A stretch of DNA of 64,000 nucleotides from the NCBI RefSeq assembly GCF_021513135.1, contig NZ_CP090982.1:62001-126000 (forward strand). Direction: 5' to 3'. Of this stretch, positions 1 through 8,353 are shown in pieces. How positions within the stretch are numbered: position 1 is the stretch's first letter; each line of letters starts with the position of its first letter. Under the pieces are notes generated by a model. The model searched no databases, was not told the DNA's origin, and saw nothing but the letters and a program-made list of their open reading frames with translations. The translations under genes were made by a program, and so were the position numbers. The stretch comes from Vibrio sp. SS-MA-C1-2 (lineage in GTDB: Bacteria; Pseudomonadota; Gammaproteobacteria; Enterobacterales; Vibrionaceae).

Positions 1-29
1 TTCTCTTTAAATGTATGAAAATCAATCAT
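1..29 (-). CDS. 5' end of an unknown gene running off the window
   Basis: Only the first codons are present, reading MIDFHTFKE. An AGGAG ribosome binding site lies six bases before the ATG whose A is at 29; a second in-frame ATG begins at 32. Too little is visible to assign a function. Confidence 0.45.
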
Positions 30-270
30 CATTAGCTCCTTTGTCTATATTGGTCACTATATATCGCTGCTCGCTATCCGTCACAGATAACCAAGCAAAA
101 GTATTCTGACAAAACAATCGCTCTATTTTCATCTCCTCGCTTCGACAATATTGCAATAGAGTCAAAATGAAATGAGAACTTGGAATTACCCCATCTTGGC
201 CTTTCTCAACTATATAAACCTCGATTATGAATATGTCCTCTTTTTTCAGGCTATTTTTATAATAACCTGG
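22..270 (-). pseudogene. Open frame without a convincing start, probably a gene remnant
   Basis: An open minus-strand frame of about 80 codons runs from a stop near 271 to a TGA at 22-24, overlapping the start of the next gene. It contains plausible protein sequence (for example EVYIVEKGQDGVIP) but no good ATG, GTG or TTG with a ribosome binding site near its 5' end. A Met near 130 abuts a GAGGAG with no spacing. It may be the tail of a disrupted gene, or may start at a rare codon. No family was recognised. Confidence 0.25.
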
Positions 271-300
271 TTATAAGATGAAATTATAAATTTAAAAAAT

Positions 301-358
301 CAGAACGTTTTAGTCCTATTAGAATGCATTTGGGTATCATTTATTTGTCATAATTACT
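301..358 (+). promoter_or_regulatory. Transfer-regulon promoter, copy 1 (rightward)
   Basis: The box TCCTATTAGA is at 314-323, preceded by CAGAACGTTTTAG. A CATAAT -10 begins at 349, exactly 35 bases after the first T of the box. The same arrangement occurs at six other places before transfer genes. There is no recognisable -35, so the box (about -47 to -38) probably binds an activator. This is the most divergent copy (TCCTATTAGA instead of TCCTGTTAGC). Confidence 0.7.
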
Positions 359-632
359 GTATTCATCCGTGAAATGACTCGCTCGGCCTTGCCGAAGGTC
401 AATCTTCACAAACTGTTGTGGCTGCAGCTAACTGTCATCGAGACTAAATATCTCGCCATCCGTCGCACTGCGACACAAATTAGTGCTTTTGGCTCTAACT
501 AACCGAACTCTACATGCTGGCTTCTCGCTGGTATTTAACGTTTTCTTTTTTAAAACCCAAAAACTCCTGCATTTTTAAAATATGCTTAATGGTATGTGTT
601 TAAATTGTGGTCAGTTCAATGAGGATGCGATC
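359..632 (+). other. ORF-less 5' leader, possible non-coding RNA
   Basis: About 270 bases between the promoter at 301-358 and the lipoprotein ATG at 633 hold no convincing coding frame. The stretch 365-530 is visibly richer in G and C than its flanks and contains short self-complementary segments (CGGCCTTGCCG near 394, GTCGCACTGCGAC near 463). The other promoters of this family have a 5' leader of only about 20-30 bases, so this long leader is exceptional. It could be a regulatory leader, a small RNA or a remnant; nothing decides between them. Confidence 0.35.
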
Positions 633-1571
633 ATGAAAAAATCAATTTTTGTAATTTCACTAACACTGTTACTAACGGCTTGCTCTAGCACCAGTGACAA
701 AAACACCATCACTGGTGATGAATCAATGGCAATGAAAGTCGCTAAGTCTGCGTTTGCTGCACATTGTTTCCAAGATGCTTCTGCACCTAAATCCACTGTT
801 AACGATATCGGTGGTCTTGGTTATACCGCGAATATCGCATCAGGTGTCGCGTTCCTTAACAATGGTTGGCTACTTGGGCTTAATAATGCGCTATCGGCTG
901 ATGATAAGTGTGGAACGAAAACAGGTCTTCATGTGGCTTACCTAGATGCTGATGTATGGGCAGATAAGCCAAATGATGAAATTTCTCAATACCTATTTGA
1001 TACGATGGTGGCATTAAATCCAGTTACGGATGAAATGAAGCAGCGTGCGAATAAAGAATTGGGTTATGAGTTTGTCTCTGATGAACTGAAATTTGTTGGT
1101 AATAAGAAGTGGGGATTAATTGAAGGGTATGAGGTTGTTGTACCTAAAAGTAATCCATTAAGGAATAAACGTGTCCCTGATATTTCATATTACAATGGAA
1201 AGACTTATTTTGTATATGATATGTTAATCTCTGCGACAGTAAAGAAACAATTAATTGTAAACACTGAGCTTAACTCTTTATTACAAATTAAGAATATTCT
1301 TCCAGTGCGTTTTCACTTTTCTTATAGTCTCTCTGGTACAAATACTAAAGAAAGACACCTTGATTTAAATTACCCCAAAAATATAGCTTATATAATGCCG
1401 TATCAATTTGCGTCCTTTAACGCATCGAGAGAGTACAAGTTATATTACCCAAAGGTTTCTTCTGTGCGCTTTATGGATGAGATCTATTTCTTTGTCAAAC
1501 CCATTGACGGCAAAGAAGTAAAAGTACCGTATGATTCGCCTGAATTAGATAGGTATTACAAACCTAAATAA
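633..1571 (+). CDS. Putative lipoprotein of unknown function
   Basis: A 312-residue protein starts MKKSIFVISLTLLLTACSS, a type II signal peptide with lipobox LTAC, so it should be lipid-anchored in the cell envelope. The ATG at 633 is chosen because GAGGA lies seven bases upstream and the signal peptide begins there; an ATG at 582 would add an unlikely hydrophilic extension. No domain family was recognised. It is the only gene behind the regulon promoter at 301-358, so it is probably expressed with the transfer genes and could act in surface or entry exclusion, but that is inference from context. It converges on traN with a shared terminator. Confidence 0.7.
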   Translation: MKKSIFVISLTLLLTACSSTSDKNTITGDESMAMKVAKSAFAAHCFQDASAPKSTVNDIGGLGYTANIASGVAFLNNGWLLGLNNALSADDKCGTKTGLHVAYLDADVWADKPNDEISQYLFDTMVALNPVTDEMKQRANKELGYEFVSDELKFVGNKKWGLIEGYEVVVPKSNPLRNKRVPDISYYNGKTYFVYDMLISATVKKQLIVNTELNSLLQIKNILPVRFHFSYSLSGTNTKERHLDLNYPKNIAYIMPYQFASFNASREYKLYYPKVSSVRFMDEIYFFVKPIDGKEVKVPYDSPELDRYYKPK

Positions 1572-1575
1572 ACCC

Positions 1576-1609
1576 CAAAAAAAGAGGCTTTTAAAAGCCT
1601 CTTTTTTTC
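1576..1609. terminator. Bidirectional intrinsic terminator
   Basis: The perfect palindrome GAGGCTTTTAAAAGCCTC is flanked by an A run on the left and a T run on the right, giving a hairpin with a U tract in both directions. It sits between the convergent lipoprotein gene and traN. Confidence 0.9.
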
Positions 1610-1611
1610 AC

Positions 1612-4600
1612 CTAATCTTCTATTAATCTCAATGGCGAACCACATATTGCAGGTCGCGGTACAACCGAGCAGTCTAAGTTATCCTCACGTTGTAGATGAT
1701 TTTGACGATCATTAATGTGCGTTGGAATGTCTGCTTCTTGAAACCTTTCCTCTTGCAATTCGACTGGGTTAAGTGCCTCATCATTATTTGACATCCAAGG
1801 TTGATGTGAGAGTGTATCAAGATCTAAATCACTATGTTCAACGGCAAGACCACTGGCCATAATCATCTCCTCCCACTCACTGAAATCAATCTGTGACCAA
1901 TCCAGTTCGGCTACATCTTCTATTGTCATACCATAACACTGACCGTTTTCAGGGTCGAGTTGATGTCCAAGAAGCTGTGCTGCTTGTTCCATCACAATCC
2001 TTCCAAGTGGTGATGGATAACAACAAAAATATTTTCTTTCCACCAAGCAACCAAACGGCGTGTCGATATGGCAAGACTTGGAATAATAGGTACATTTACC
2101 TTCATCAATGGTCATGCCCATACTCATTTCTTCATCTTCACAGGCTGAAATCATGGTTATCGCTAACTGTACAATTTGGTATGCAGCATAGATTGCGGCA
2201 ATGACTTGGAACGCAGCCGTAATTGCGGGATTCAGTTGAATCACTTGGTTTCCTGCTTCATCAGTTATTAGGCGTCCGGCCTCATCTGTTGCATTTGTAA
2301 ATAACTGTCCACCGATCCCATCAGGCCCACCGAGGAGTTGTTGAGCCCCTCGCATCATTTCCTGTTTAAAGCCATTAATCATGGATGAAATACCATCCAT
2401 AAAGCTTTCTTCTGCGATTTCTGTTCCCGCGCCACCTGCAGCACCTCCCGTGCCACCAACTACTCCTGGTGTCATGGGTGTGCCAGTGCCAATTCCGCCT
2501 GCAATTGAAGCGTTGCCTGCTCCACCTGCAGCACCTCCACCGCCACCAAATGCATCCACAATCGAATCAGCAACTTTGGATACATTTCTGGCCACATAAT
2601 CAACACCATCACTGAATTGTGTCGAAACATAGCTCACACCATCTGAAATTGGCGTTGGTACTTGTGATGCCCACCCTCCCCATGACATACCTGTATCACC
2701 GAGGGTTTCCATCGATTGCTCAAGTGTGTAGACACTATATGTCATCTTTAAATAGTCCAACACGGACGTTTGACCTGCTGATAATGTGCAACAGTTAAAG
2801 CCCATACCGGTTTTTTCAACGCCGCAATAGCGTGCTTCACCTTCAAAAATTCGGCAAGTGGTGACATCATTGAGGTCGGTACAGGTCATGTTTTGTTTGA
2901 TGTCTTCCATCATTTTGAACATCGCCATCGCTTGTCCAAAATCGTCATTAAACTCCTCGTTATGGAAAGCACAGTCACCACCTACGCAGTGCATATCTCC
3001 AGTACATAGGTTCTCCTCCATCGTATAGGCATAGTTGGCATTTGAGTAAACGTTACATGAATATACCGATTCATTGATATAGACTTTGCCTGTTACGGGA
3101 TCAACAAAGGTAGGTTCAGTGCTTACCAGTGAACAATCTGGATTTTCACGATATTGCGCACAGGTATCGGGTGCTGTCTGATTAAGGTTGGTATAGTCTG
3201 TGCAGACTGGATTGGTATCATCTGGCGCGTTAGGGTAGCTACATACTTGCATCCCGGGCACTGGATTACACAAATAACCAGAGGCGTTAATCTTTGTGCA
3301 GTGTTTTTCATCTTGCGTCACGCCAGAACTGATATCAGGAAAGCTGGAAACTAAGTCATAATAAGTATGCTCTGGAACATCTTCATCGGTACACTCCCAA
3401 TGGTCAAAACTGCACACTTGACCAACTTGGCCATCACCGAAAGTTTGATCGTTGCCACATTGCGGATTGATATAGTCAGGATGACCAGGATATTTATATT
3501 CGTCACATGTGGACTGAGGCTGAACATAGCCTAGTTGTGTCGCACAGCCTGCAGGCACCTGCTCGATATACTCCTTTGGCATTACGTTGTTCTTTGTTTT
3601 GATGCGAGCAAAGGCATAGCCCTCCCCTAAATCCGCCACACCTAACTGAATGTAAAATCGAACTATTCCATTGTTCTCATCACGCGCCATGTTGAGTGTA
3701 TTGGTAATATCTTGGTTAACTGTTTTGACAAAGGAAGTCGAGCGTTCACAGTAAAACTCATTCGAATAACTTGGCATGGCGAACGGGCCATAATCTTGAT
3801 AAATGAAGGTATCATTAAGCTTTACATCAAATACATCATCGAATGCCACAGAGACAAGTGTTGCTGACTCTATCTCAACATCATCTCTGATTTTGAAATC
3901 AACATACCACTGATAAAGAGCGCATTGTGATCCGCCATACCGGTTATCTCTTGCATCACCAAGTGTTAATGTGAAAGTTCTATCTCCTTCAAAGTTCAGC
4001 TTCCCTGTACCACCGACTTTTCGGACTGGATAATCGACATAGCGTTTAATTTCACAACTGTCCAAATTGGTCCTATCTGGCTCTTGGCATTGATATTCAG
4101 TCGTACCGACGTATTCGCGCTTAACCTGAAACGTATTTTCTTGCGTTGTACATGCTGAGAAAAACTCACTATTTTCATCGGTTAATGAGTTAGCTAGGTC
4201 ATTAAAAATCTGCTCAGTATCTTCAATCAGTGTATCGTCTGTATCAATGTATTGACGATTACCCATCGACCCTTTCAATGTATTCCATGCGGCAACATCA
4301 TAATCAGTCTCAGCACCTTCGGTGTTGCTGTCTATCCGCATTCGCAGATTATTTTTATCTTGGTCTAGCTCGTATTCGTCTTGATAACTGTCGCCAGCTT
4401 CAAAATGATTATTGCTTTTTGCCTGACCATATCCGTCACCAAGCAACTCTCCTTCACCAAGTTCAATATCTGCAATATTGCCATCTTCATCTTTACCATA
4501 GAGTGTAACTCGACCTTGGCTGTCCATTGATGGCAGTGCAAATCCAGTCATCACGCCAGAGGTCACACTTCGAGCATCGGTATTAATATCTTGGTATTGA

Positions 4601-4737
4601 GCTTGAGTGAGTGCAGCTAACGCTTGCTGCGGCGCGACATAAGAATAAAGAACGAAGAACCACGCGTAATGAAATGTATGTGAAAGCATCGCTACGATAG
4701 AGGTGTGCGCTACAAGTTTTGTCCAATTTAGTCGCAT
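1612..4737 (-). CDS. traN: TraN-like mating pair stabilization protein
   Basis: A 1041-residue Cys-rich exported protein. TraN is an outer-membrane adhesin that stabilises mating pairs in F-type transfer systems. The N-terminus has a hydrophobic export segment ending near QQALA. The middle is full of Cys pairs (for example CQEPDRTNLDSC), a Gly/Ala-rich linker (AFGGGGGAAGGAG) lies around residues 730-780, and the C-terminal third contains the paired-Cys block expected of the family. I place the start at the ATG at 4737, with GGAG six bases upstream; an upstream in-frame TTG at 4749 is less likely. It is longer than F TraN (about 600 residues) and closer to SXT/IncA/C TraN. A regulon promoter lies directly upstream, with a leader of about 20 bases. 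Confidence 0.88.
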   Translation of the reverse strand: MRLNWTKLVAHTSIVAMLSHTFHYAWFFVLYSYVAPQQALAALTQAQYQDINTDARSVTSGVMTGFALPSMDSQGRVTLYGKDEDGNIADIELGEGELLGDGYGQAKSNNHFEAGDSYQDEYELDQDKNNLRMRIDSNTEGAETDYDVAAWNTLKGSMGNRQYIDTDDTLIEDTEQIFNDLANSLTDENSEFFSACTTQENTFQVKREYVGTTEYQCQEPDRTNLDSCEIKRYVDYPVRKVGGTGKLNFEGDRTFTLTLGDARDNRYGGSQCALYQWYVDFKIRDDVEIESATLVSVAFDDVFDVKLNDTFIYQDYGPFAMPSYSNEFYCERSTSFVKTVNQDITNTLNMARDENNGIVRFYIQLGVADLGEGYAFARIKTKNNVMPKEYIEQVPAGCATQLGYVQPQSTCDEYKYPGHPDYINPQCGNDQTFGDGQVGQVCSFDHWECTDEDVPEHTYYDLVSSFPDISSGVTQDEKHCTKINASGYLCNPVPGMQVCSYPNAPDDTNPVCTDYTNLNQTAPDTCAQYRENPDCSLVSTEPTFVDPVTGKVYINESVYSCNVYSNANYAYTMEENLCTGDMHCVGGDCAFHNEEFNDDFGQAMAMFKMMEDIKQNMTCTDLNDVTTCRIFEGEARYCGVEKTGMGFNCCTLSAGQTSVLDYLKMTYSVYTLEQSMETLGDTGMSWGGWASQVPTPISDGVSYVSTQFSDGVDYVARNVSKVADSIVDAFGGGGGAAGGAGNASIAGGIGTGTPMTPGVVGGTGGAAGGAGTEIAEESFMDGISSMINGFKQEMMRGAQQLLGGPDGIGGQLFTNATDEAGRLITDEAGNQVIQLNPAITAAFQVIAAIYAAYQIVQLAITMISACEDEEMSMGMTIDEGKCTYYSKSCHIDTPFGCLVERKYFCCYPSPLGRIVMEQAAQLLGHQLDPENGQCYGMTIEDVAELDWSQIDFSEWEEMIMASGLAVEHSDLDLDTLSHQPWMSNNDEALNPVELQEERFQEADIPTHINDRQNHLQREDNLDCSVVPRPAICGSPLRLIED

Positions 4738-4763
4738 GGCAGACTCCAAAATTAATTTCTTAC

Positions 4764-4830
4764 TTTAATTTTGGCAGTTCGTTTTATAGCAAACCTCCGC
4801 TAACAGGACCAAATGACACCGATTAGACGA
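4764..4830 (-). promoter_or_regulatory. Transfer-regulon promoter, copy 2 (traN)
   Basis: Read on the minus strand: TCGTCTAA (4830-4823), 19 bases, then TCCTGTTAGC (4808-4799), then the -10-like CAAAATTAAA starting at 4773, exactly 35 bases after the first T of the box. It shares with the dsbC and traL copies the upstream arm TCGTCTAATC and the string TCATTTGGTCCTGTTAG. Its -10 is the weakest of the set. Confidence 0.8.
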
Positions 4831-4895
4831 GATTTATATTTTTTTTCTCAATTGAGACTAATTTTGTACTTATTGATGATGGATAGGAGTCAAGA

Positions 4896-5600
4896 ATGTT
4901 TATAAAAATGAGATTTCCAATTGATGCTCAAGAACTAAGTTGCTTATTGTACTCATGCCGACACGGTATTATTGATATGGAATTAGCTGAGAAATTAGAA
5001 TGTGACTTAGCTTTTGGTACTAGACATGAAATCAATAAACGACGAGTTAAATATAAATTGCATCCAATCAGTCATATGAGAGATATGGATATGAGTAGTT
5101 TTAATTATTTTGAAGTTGGAGACTCCATTGTTTGCACGCTGCTATTACACCACCAATCAACAGAATCGGTTTCTTCATTTATTCACAGCAGGCGAAAATG
5201 TAAAACCCTCGATGTAATGATAACGGGTTATGGCCCAGAAAATAAGAAACTAGAGTTAACAACAACAAATAAAGTACTGAATGAATTACCTTTTGAGAAA
5301 TCTTCTACTAATTTCAGGCATAAAGATACTCTGATAGAAAAGCTGAAGAAATTTGATAAGAATGTGAGTTATTGTTTTGGCGAACTGTTTAAATTTGTTG
5401 GCGGCAGTGTGGCCGCATTAGTGGTTTTTGCTTTCTTTTTTGTTCAGCTTATTGATCACATAGATGGTCAAACCATAGATGTTGCCACTCTTGATACTCC
5501 CTCCCAACTTGAGTCCCAAAGCCAAGATTCAAAACCGACAGGTGCTTTAGATGAAATGCTTGAAACAGTGATAAAAACACATGAACTGAAGGTCGAGTAA
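4896..5600 (+). CDS. Unknown protein with one membrane segment
   Basis: A 234-residue protein starting at the ATG at 4896, with AGGAG six bases upstream. No known family was recognised. Residues 1-160 are predicted soluble and rich in charged residues. One hydrophobic segment (GGSVAALVVFAFFFVQLI, about 166-186) follows, then an acidic/Ser/Gln-rich tail. It is first in a tight plus-strand operon with a lytic transglycosylase (two-base gap) and a P-loop protein, diverging from traN. The topology would put the tail in the periplasm if the N-terminus is cytoplasmic. The operon suggests a role in building the transfer channel or in envelope remodelling, by association only. Confidence 0.65.
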   Translation: MFIKMRFPIDAQELSCLLYSCRHGIIDMELAEKLECDLAFGTRHEINKRRVKYKLHPISHMRDMDMSSFNYFEVGDSIVCTLLLHHQSTESVSSFIHSRRKCKTLDVMITGYGPENKKLELTTTNKVLNELPFEKSSTNFRHKDTLIEKLKKFDKNVSYCFGELFKFVGGSVAALVVFAFFFVQLIDHIDGQTIDVATLDTPSQLESQSQDSKPTGALDEMLETVIKTHELKVE

Positions 5601-5602
5601 TT

Positions 5603-6079
5603 ATGTTTATCGATGTCCCTATTGAAGATACACCGCTAACGACTGTCGCACTTGGACATAAAGAAAGATGTGACATTGTGGCTCAGGTGGCCAAAGAGAA
5701 GTTCGTACCACAAGATTATTTAAACCTTTTGATTATTTCAGAAGGCGGTAAAAAGGGCTCAACAGTAAGAAACAGCAACGGCAGTTACGATCTTGGTGTC
5801 GCACAGGTTAATACGATTCATGCTAGTTTTATAGAGAAGAAATACCCTGGCTCAACTTGGCAAGATGTTGCATTGGATCCAAAGCTCAATATCTCAATAT
5901 CGGCTGACATATTCCGTCGATGCTTAAACCACCCTTTAGTTAAAAACAACGTGTGGGAGGGCGTCGGGTGCTATAACTCCATGACGGTCAACGTTAGAAC
6001 TCCCTATGTTTACCGGACCATGAAGGTGTGGGACAGGATCAATAAATCAGCAGAGTTGTCATGCCAAAAATATTGGTAG
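5603..6079 (+). CDS. Lytic transglycosylase (VirB1/SLT-like)
   Basis: A 158-residue protein with an SLT-type fold. The predicted catalytic Glu47 lies in IISEGG, followed by NSNGSYDLGVAQVNTIH, the family's conserved substrate-groove motif, and later GVGCYNS. Enzymes of this family cleave the peptidoglycan glycan strand, and in conjugation systems open the wall for the secretion channel. No signal peptide is apparent, unlike most VirB1 proteins, so export may use another route, or the true start or a fusion with the upstream membrane protein matters. It begins two bases after the stop of the upstream gene, so the two are probably translationally coupled. Confidence 0.85.
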   Translation: MFIDVPIEDTPLTTVALGHKERCDIVAQVAKEKFVPQDYLNLLIISEGGKKGSTVRNSNGSYDLGVAQVNTIHASFIEKKYPGSTWQDVALDPKLNISISADIFRRCLNHPLVKNNVWEGVGCYNSMTVNVRTPYVYRTMKVWDRINKSAELSCQKYW

Positions 6080-6110
6080 GCTCGATTTAACTTATAGTAA
6101 TGAGGTTGTT

Positions 6111-6653
6111 ATGAATGTAGTAGATAGAAAAAAGAGTGTTGTTTGTATAGAAACAAACGGAGAGCGACATTATTCGGTACACGCTATCAATGGCCCTCAG
6201 TTGATACCGATAGACGCCATCGTTTCACTTGCTGATGACATGAGTTGTGATGCAAACTTGTTAATCATTTCAGGCAGAGTTGCGATGGGTAAAACATCCT
6301 TGGTAACCGCATTGGCTATGAAGAATCGTGAAATGGTTCTTATTCCGAGCGACAAAGATGTGTTGAGATATGAGGGTGATTGTAATGCGCTTTGGGAAAG
6401 GTTAGATTTTCATTTAGGGATAACGTACATCATCGACGAATACCCATTAATGCCAAATCTGGTTAAACGCAAAGCGCAATCATTTTTAGCGCGTGGTGGA
6501 AAGCTAATTGTCGTAGCTCATCAATTAGCTGAAATTGAAAAGGATCTGATTGAAGCAGGTTCAGTTCTAAACTGTCCACAACACCTTAATTTACTTACTC
6601 GCCATGAAAGAGATGCAGAAATTATAATCAAATACTTCGGTTGTGGTCTTTAG
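6111..6653 (+). CDS. Small P-loop ATPase of unknown role
   Basis: A 180-residue protein with a clear Walker A motif GRVAMGKTS (about 55-63) and a Walker B-like ITYIIDEYP (about 102-110), followed by IVVAHQLAEIE, which resembles a sensor/switch region. The N-terminal 40 residues precede the nucleotide fold. GAGG lies five bases before the ATG. It is the third gene of the operon with the membrane protein and transglycosylase. No named family was recognised. It could energise assembly or act as a regulatory ATPase; at 180 residues it is smaller than VirB11 or VirD4 ATPases. Confidence 0.65.
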   Translation: MNVVDRKKSVVCIETNGERHYSVHAINGPQLIPIDAIVSLADDMSCDANLLIISGRVAMGKTSLVTALAMKNREMVLIPSDKDVLRYEGDCNALWERLDFHLGITYIIDEYPLMPNLVKRKAQSFLARGGKLIVVAHQLAEIEKDLIEAGSVLNCPQHLNLLTRHERDAEIIIKYFGCGL

Positions 6654-6656
6654 CTA

Positions 6657-7100
6657 TTATCGAATCAATCTCTTATCAAATGGAAAATTTATAATTTCGA
6701 CAATTGATAAGAGATCCCTCTGTGGATGAAAGGGGTTCATTAGATAATTTGTTGAATAAGGTAGGATAACACTTGGCACCTCAAGTAATAGTGAACGCTC
6801 CTCCTTTAACCAACGGGAGCCAAGGTCTTGAGTTTTATTTTTATTGCTTAACCAATTGGTCGGTAATGCTGCTTTTTCAATTGATGGTTGTTCGCCTACT
6901 TTTACTTTCAGCAATTTATAGGTATCGGGAATTTCATCATGATCAAACTCATTATTTGCCATCACCTCTAATAAAGCTAAAGATGGAGAGCTTGATAAGT
7001 AGACTATAGGTTGGCCTACATGATGCCATCTCCCGTCAACAAACATGCCGCCTAACCCTTTTAAATCTTCATAGTTAGATATTCGCCATAAATAATCCAT
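6657..7100 (-). CDS. RES-domain toxin
   Basis: The protein is about 147 residues and matches the RES family: LWRIS with the conserved Arg near the N-terminus, GGMFVDGRWHHVGQPIVYLS, the helix LALLEVM with conserved Glu, and a late conserved Ser region. RES toxins deplete NAD+ in the cell when not bound by their Xre partner. The start MDYLWRI at 7100 is preferred because the family usually begins M-x-LWRI and the ATG forms TAATATG with the antitoxin stop, implying coupled translation. ATG 7115 is an alternative. It is second in the antitoxin-toxin operon. Confidence 0.88.
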   Translation of the reverse strand: MDYLWRISNYEDLKGLGGMFVDGRWHHVGQPIVYLSSSPSLALLEVMANNEFDHDEIPDTYKLLKVKVGEQPSIEKAALPTNWLSNKNKTQDLGSRWLKEERSLLLEVPSVILPYSTNYLMNPFHPQRDLLSIVEIINFPFDKRLIR

Positions 7101-7101
7101 A

Positions 7102-7527
7102 TTAGAAATACCCATGATCAATACGATTAAGCAACTGTGATACTATCTGCGCACCAAATTCATCATGTATCGCTTCTTTTGGTGATAAACCATCGAGTTG
7201 TTTCTTTGGTTTAGAAAACCAGCGCAGGGCTTTTTCTTCATTACCAAAGACAATCGTAGCCTCAGCCATAATTTTTGCAGTACGGATTACTTTTGAACTT
7301 TCATCTCTAGATAATTGTTCCTTCTTTTTTATGCGATGAGTCAACGTTCTTGGTGGAATGATCCACTCAAGCTCTTTCTTTGAAAACCCATGACCAATTA
7401 AGAAAGAAATACAATCGGGATTCACACCTTGTTTTGAGATTTTTGAAAAATCTAGGTCATTTTTGACATCCCAATTAAACCATTTTTTCAGTAATTCAAA
7501 TTGACTTAACTTAATTACACCAGCCAT
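7102..7527 (-). CDS. Xre/MbcA/ParS-type antitoxin of the RES pair
   Basis: A 141-residue protein with an Xre-like N-terminal helical domain (SKKELEWIIPPRTLTHRIKKKEQL) and a C-terminal DUF2384-like toxin-binding domain (AEATIVFGNEEKALRWFSKPKKQLDGLSPKEAIHDEFG). This is the standard partner of RES toxins. It neutralises the toxin and represses its own operon. The ATG at 7527 has GAGGTG four bases upstream. A strong inverted repeat lies just upstream at 7543-7574, as expected for autoregulation. Confidence 0.9.
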   Translation of the reverse strand: MAGVIKLSQFELLKKWFNWDVKNDLDFSKISKQGVNPDCISFLIGHGFSKKELEWIIPPRTLTHRIKKKEQLSRDESSKVIRTAKIMAEATIVFGNEEKALRWFSKPKKQLDGLSPKEAIHDEFGAQIVSQLLNRIDHGYF

Positions 7528-7542
7528 AAAACACCTCGTATC

Positions 7543-7574
7543 GGCAATATGCCTTAACTATAGGGCATATTGCC
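7543..7574 (-). promoter_or_regulatory. Operator of the RES/Xre operon
   Basis: The perfect 11-bp inverted repeat GGCAATATGCC (7543-7553) and GGCATATTGCC (7564-7574) has a 10-bp spacer. A further partial GCCAAATGTGGC follows. It lies 16-47 bases upstream of the antitoxin ATG, so it probably binds the antitoxin or the complex. Confidence 0.75.
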
Positions 7575-7655
7575 AAATGTGGCAAATTTATATCAAAATG
7601 AAGTTAGCGTTAGCATCCAATACATATCGAAAAATGTATAAAGTTTTATCTCATC

Positions 7656-7680
7656 TATACACATTATATTATTGTGTATA
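7656..7680 (+). promoter_or_regulatory. Palindromic operator candidate before the Fic remnant
   Basis: The inverted repeat TATACACA, 9 bases, TGTGTATA lies 46 bases before the ATG of the Fic fragment. Partial TGTATA and TTTATAC copies flank it. It looks like the old autoregulatory site of a Fic-type module, now orphaned. Confidence 0.45.
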
Positions 7681-7725
7681 AAAAACGAGTAAATTTATAC
7701 ATTGAAAAAATAATGGGGACTATTC

Positions 7726-7887
7726 ATGAGTCACTACTTTATACAAGACTTACCATTTAAAGATATTGCACACATTGAAACAAGAGCTGTTCTAAAAAAG
7801 CGATGTCGGCACACAGGGTTTCTTGCAGAACTCAAAGGTATTGTTAAAACAATCTCGCCAAGGGCAGCCAACTCTTTAGCGATATAA
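7726..7887 (+). pseudogene. Fic/DOC-family N-terminal fragment, truncated by IS
   Basis: A 53-codon frame starts MSHYFIQDLPFKDIAHIETRA and continues VLKKRCRHTGFLAELKG, which matches the N-terminal helical segment of Fic-family AMP-transferases (typically LPPKxDLETKAVLKKxxxAHRxLAELKG). The Fic catalytic motif HPFxxGNG is absent. The frame runs into an IS5-type transposase remnant (7790-8080) and stops. The original gene would have been a protein AMPylase, often part of a toxin module. It is inactive here. Confidence 0.6.
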
Positions 7888-8080
7888 AATACCTTCAAAA
7901 GTTTTCCTATGTTCTGGTTTGTTATAAACACGGTCTTCAAGCAAAATAGCTTTAAGCTTCGACCACATCTCATCAGTGAGCATTAATCGGGGCATAGTAG
8001 TCTCATATGTTACTTTTGGCGAAATAATTATATGAGATTGCGCTTCCTGCGCAAATTATAAACAAAGATCAACAGCCCCT
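7790..8080 (-). mobile_element. IS5-family transposase remnant
   Basis: On the minus strand from the ATG at 7995 the sequence reads MPRLMLTDEMWSKLKAIL, then NKPEHRKTFEGILYR and, after a frameshift, RVGCPWRD. This is the N-terminal hallmark of IS5-type transposases. Only about 60 codons survive; the DDE catalytic domain is missing. GGGGCTGTTGATCTTTG near 8080-8064 may be what is left of a terminal repeat. The element appears to have truncated the Fic gene and then decayed. Confidence 0.7.
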
Positions 8081-8353
8081 AGTGTGCTAAGTTTATTTTT
8101 ATGAAGCTCATCTTCGTTTGATTTTTGCACATACTGTGACAACTGAATCTAGATCTTCTATTAATGTGGTGGGTGCCTTTGTGAACTACCACGAAGCTAA
8201 AGAATCTTTCTAGTTCTCCTTAGCATATGATCCATATAAGTGACATAAAATTGATTTCTGCCTCTCAATGCTACATATACCACACACTATTTGAAGTTTT
8301 TTTATTTTATGAGTATTATATCTCACATTATGTTTTTTGATGTAGGTGCACTG

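Noticed and set aside
359-632. Origin of transfer or replication iterons
   Set aside because: Short palindromic segments occur, but no nic-type motif, iteron series or adjacent relaxase or rep gene supports it.
2381-2599. Pro/Ala-rich plus-strand frame within traN
   Set aside because: It is the antisense shadow of the Gly/Ala-rich linker of TraN, with no ribosome binding site.
7734-7973. 79-codon minus-strand frame
   Set aside because: It mixes antisense Fic sequence with a shifted reading of the IS5-type remnant; no coherent protein.
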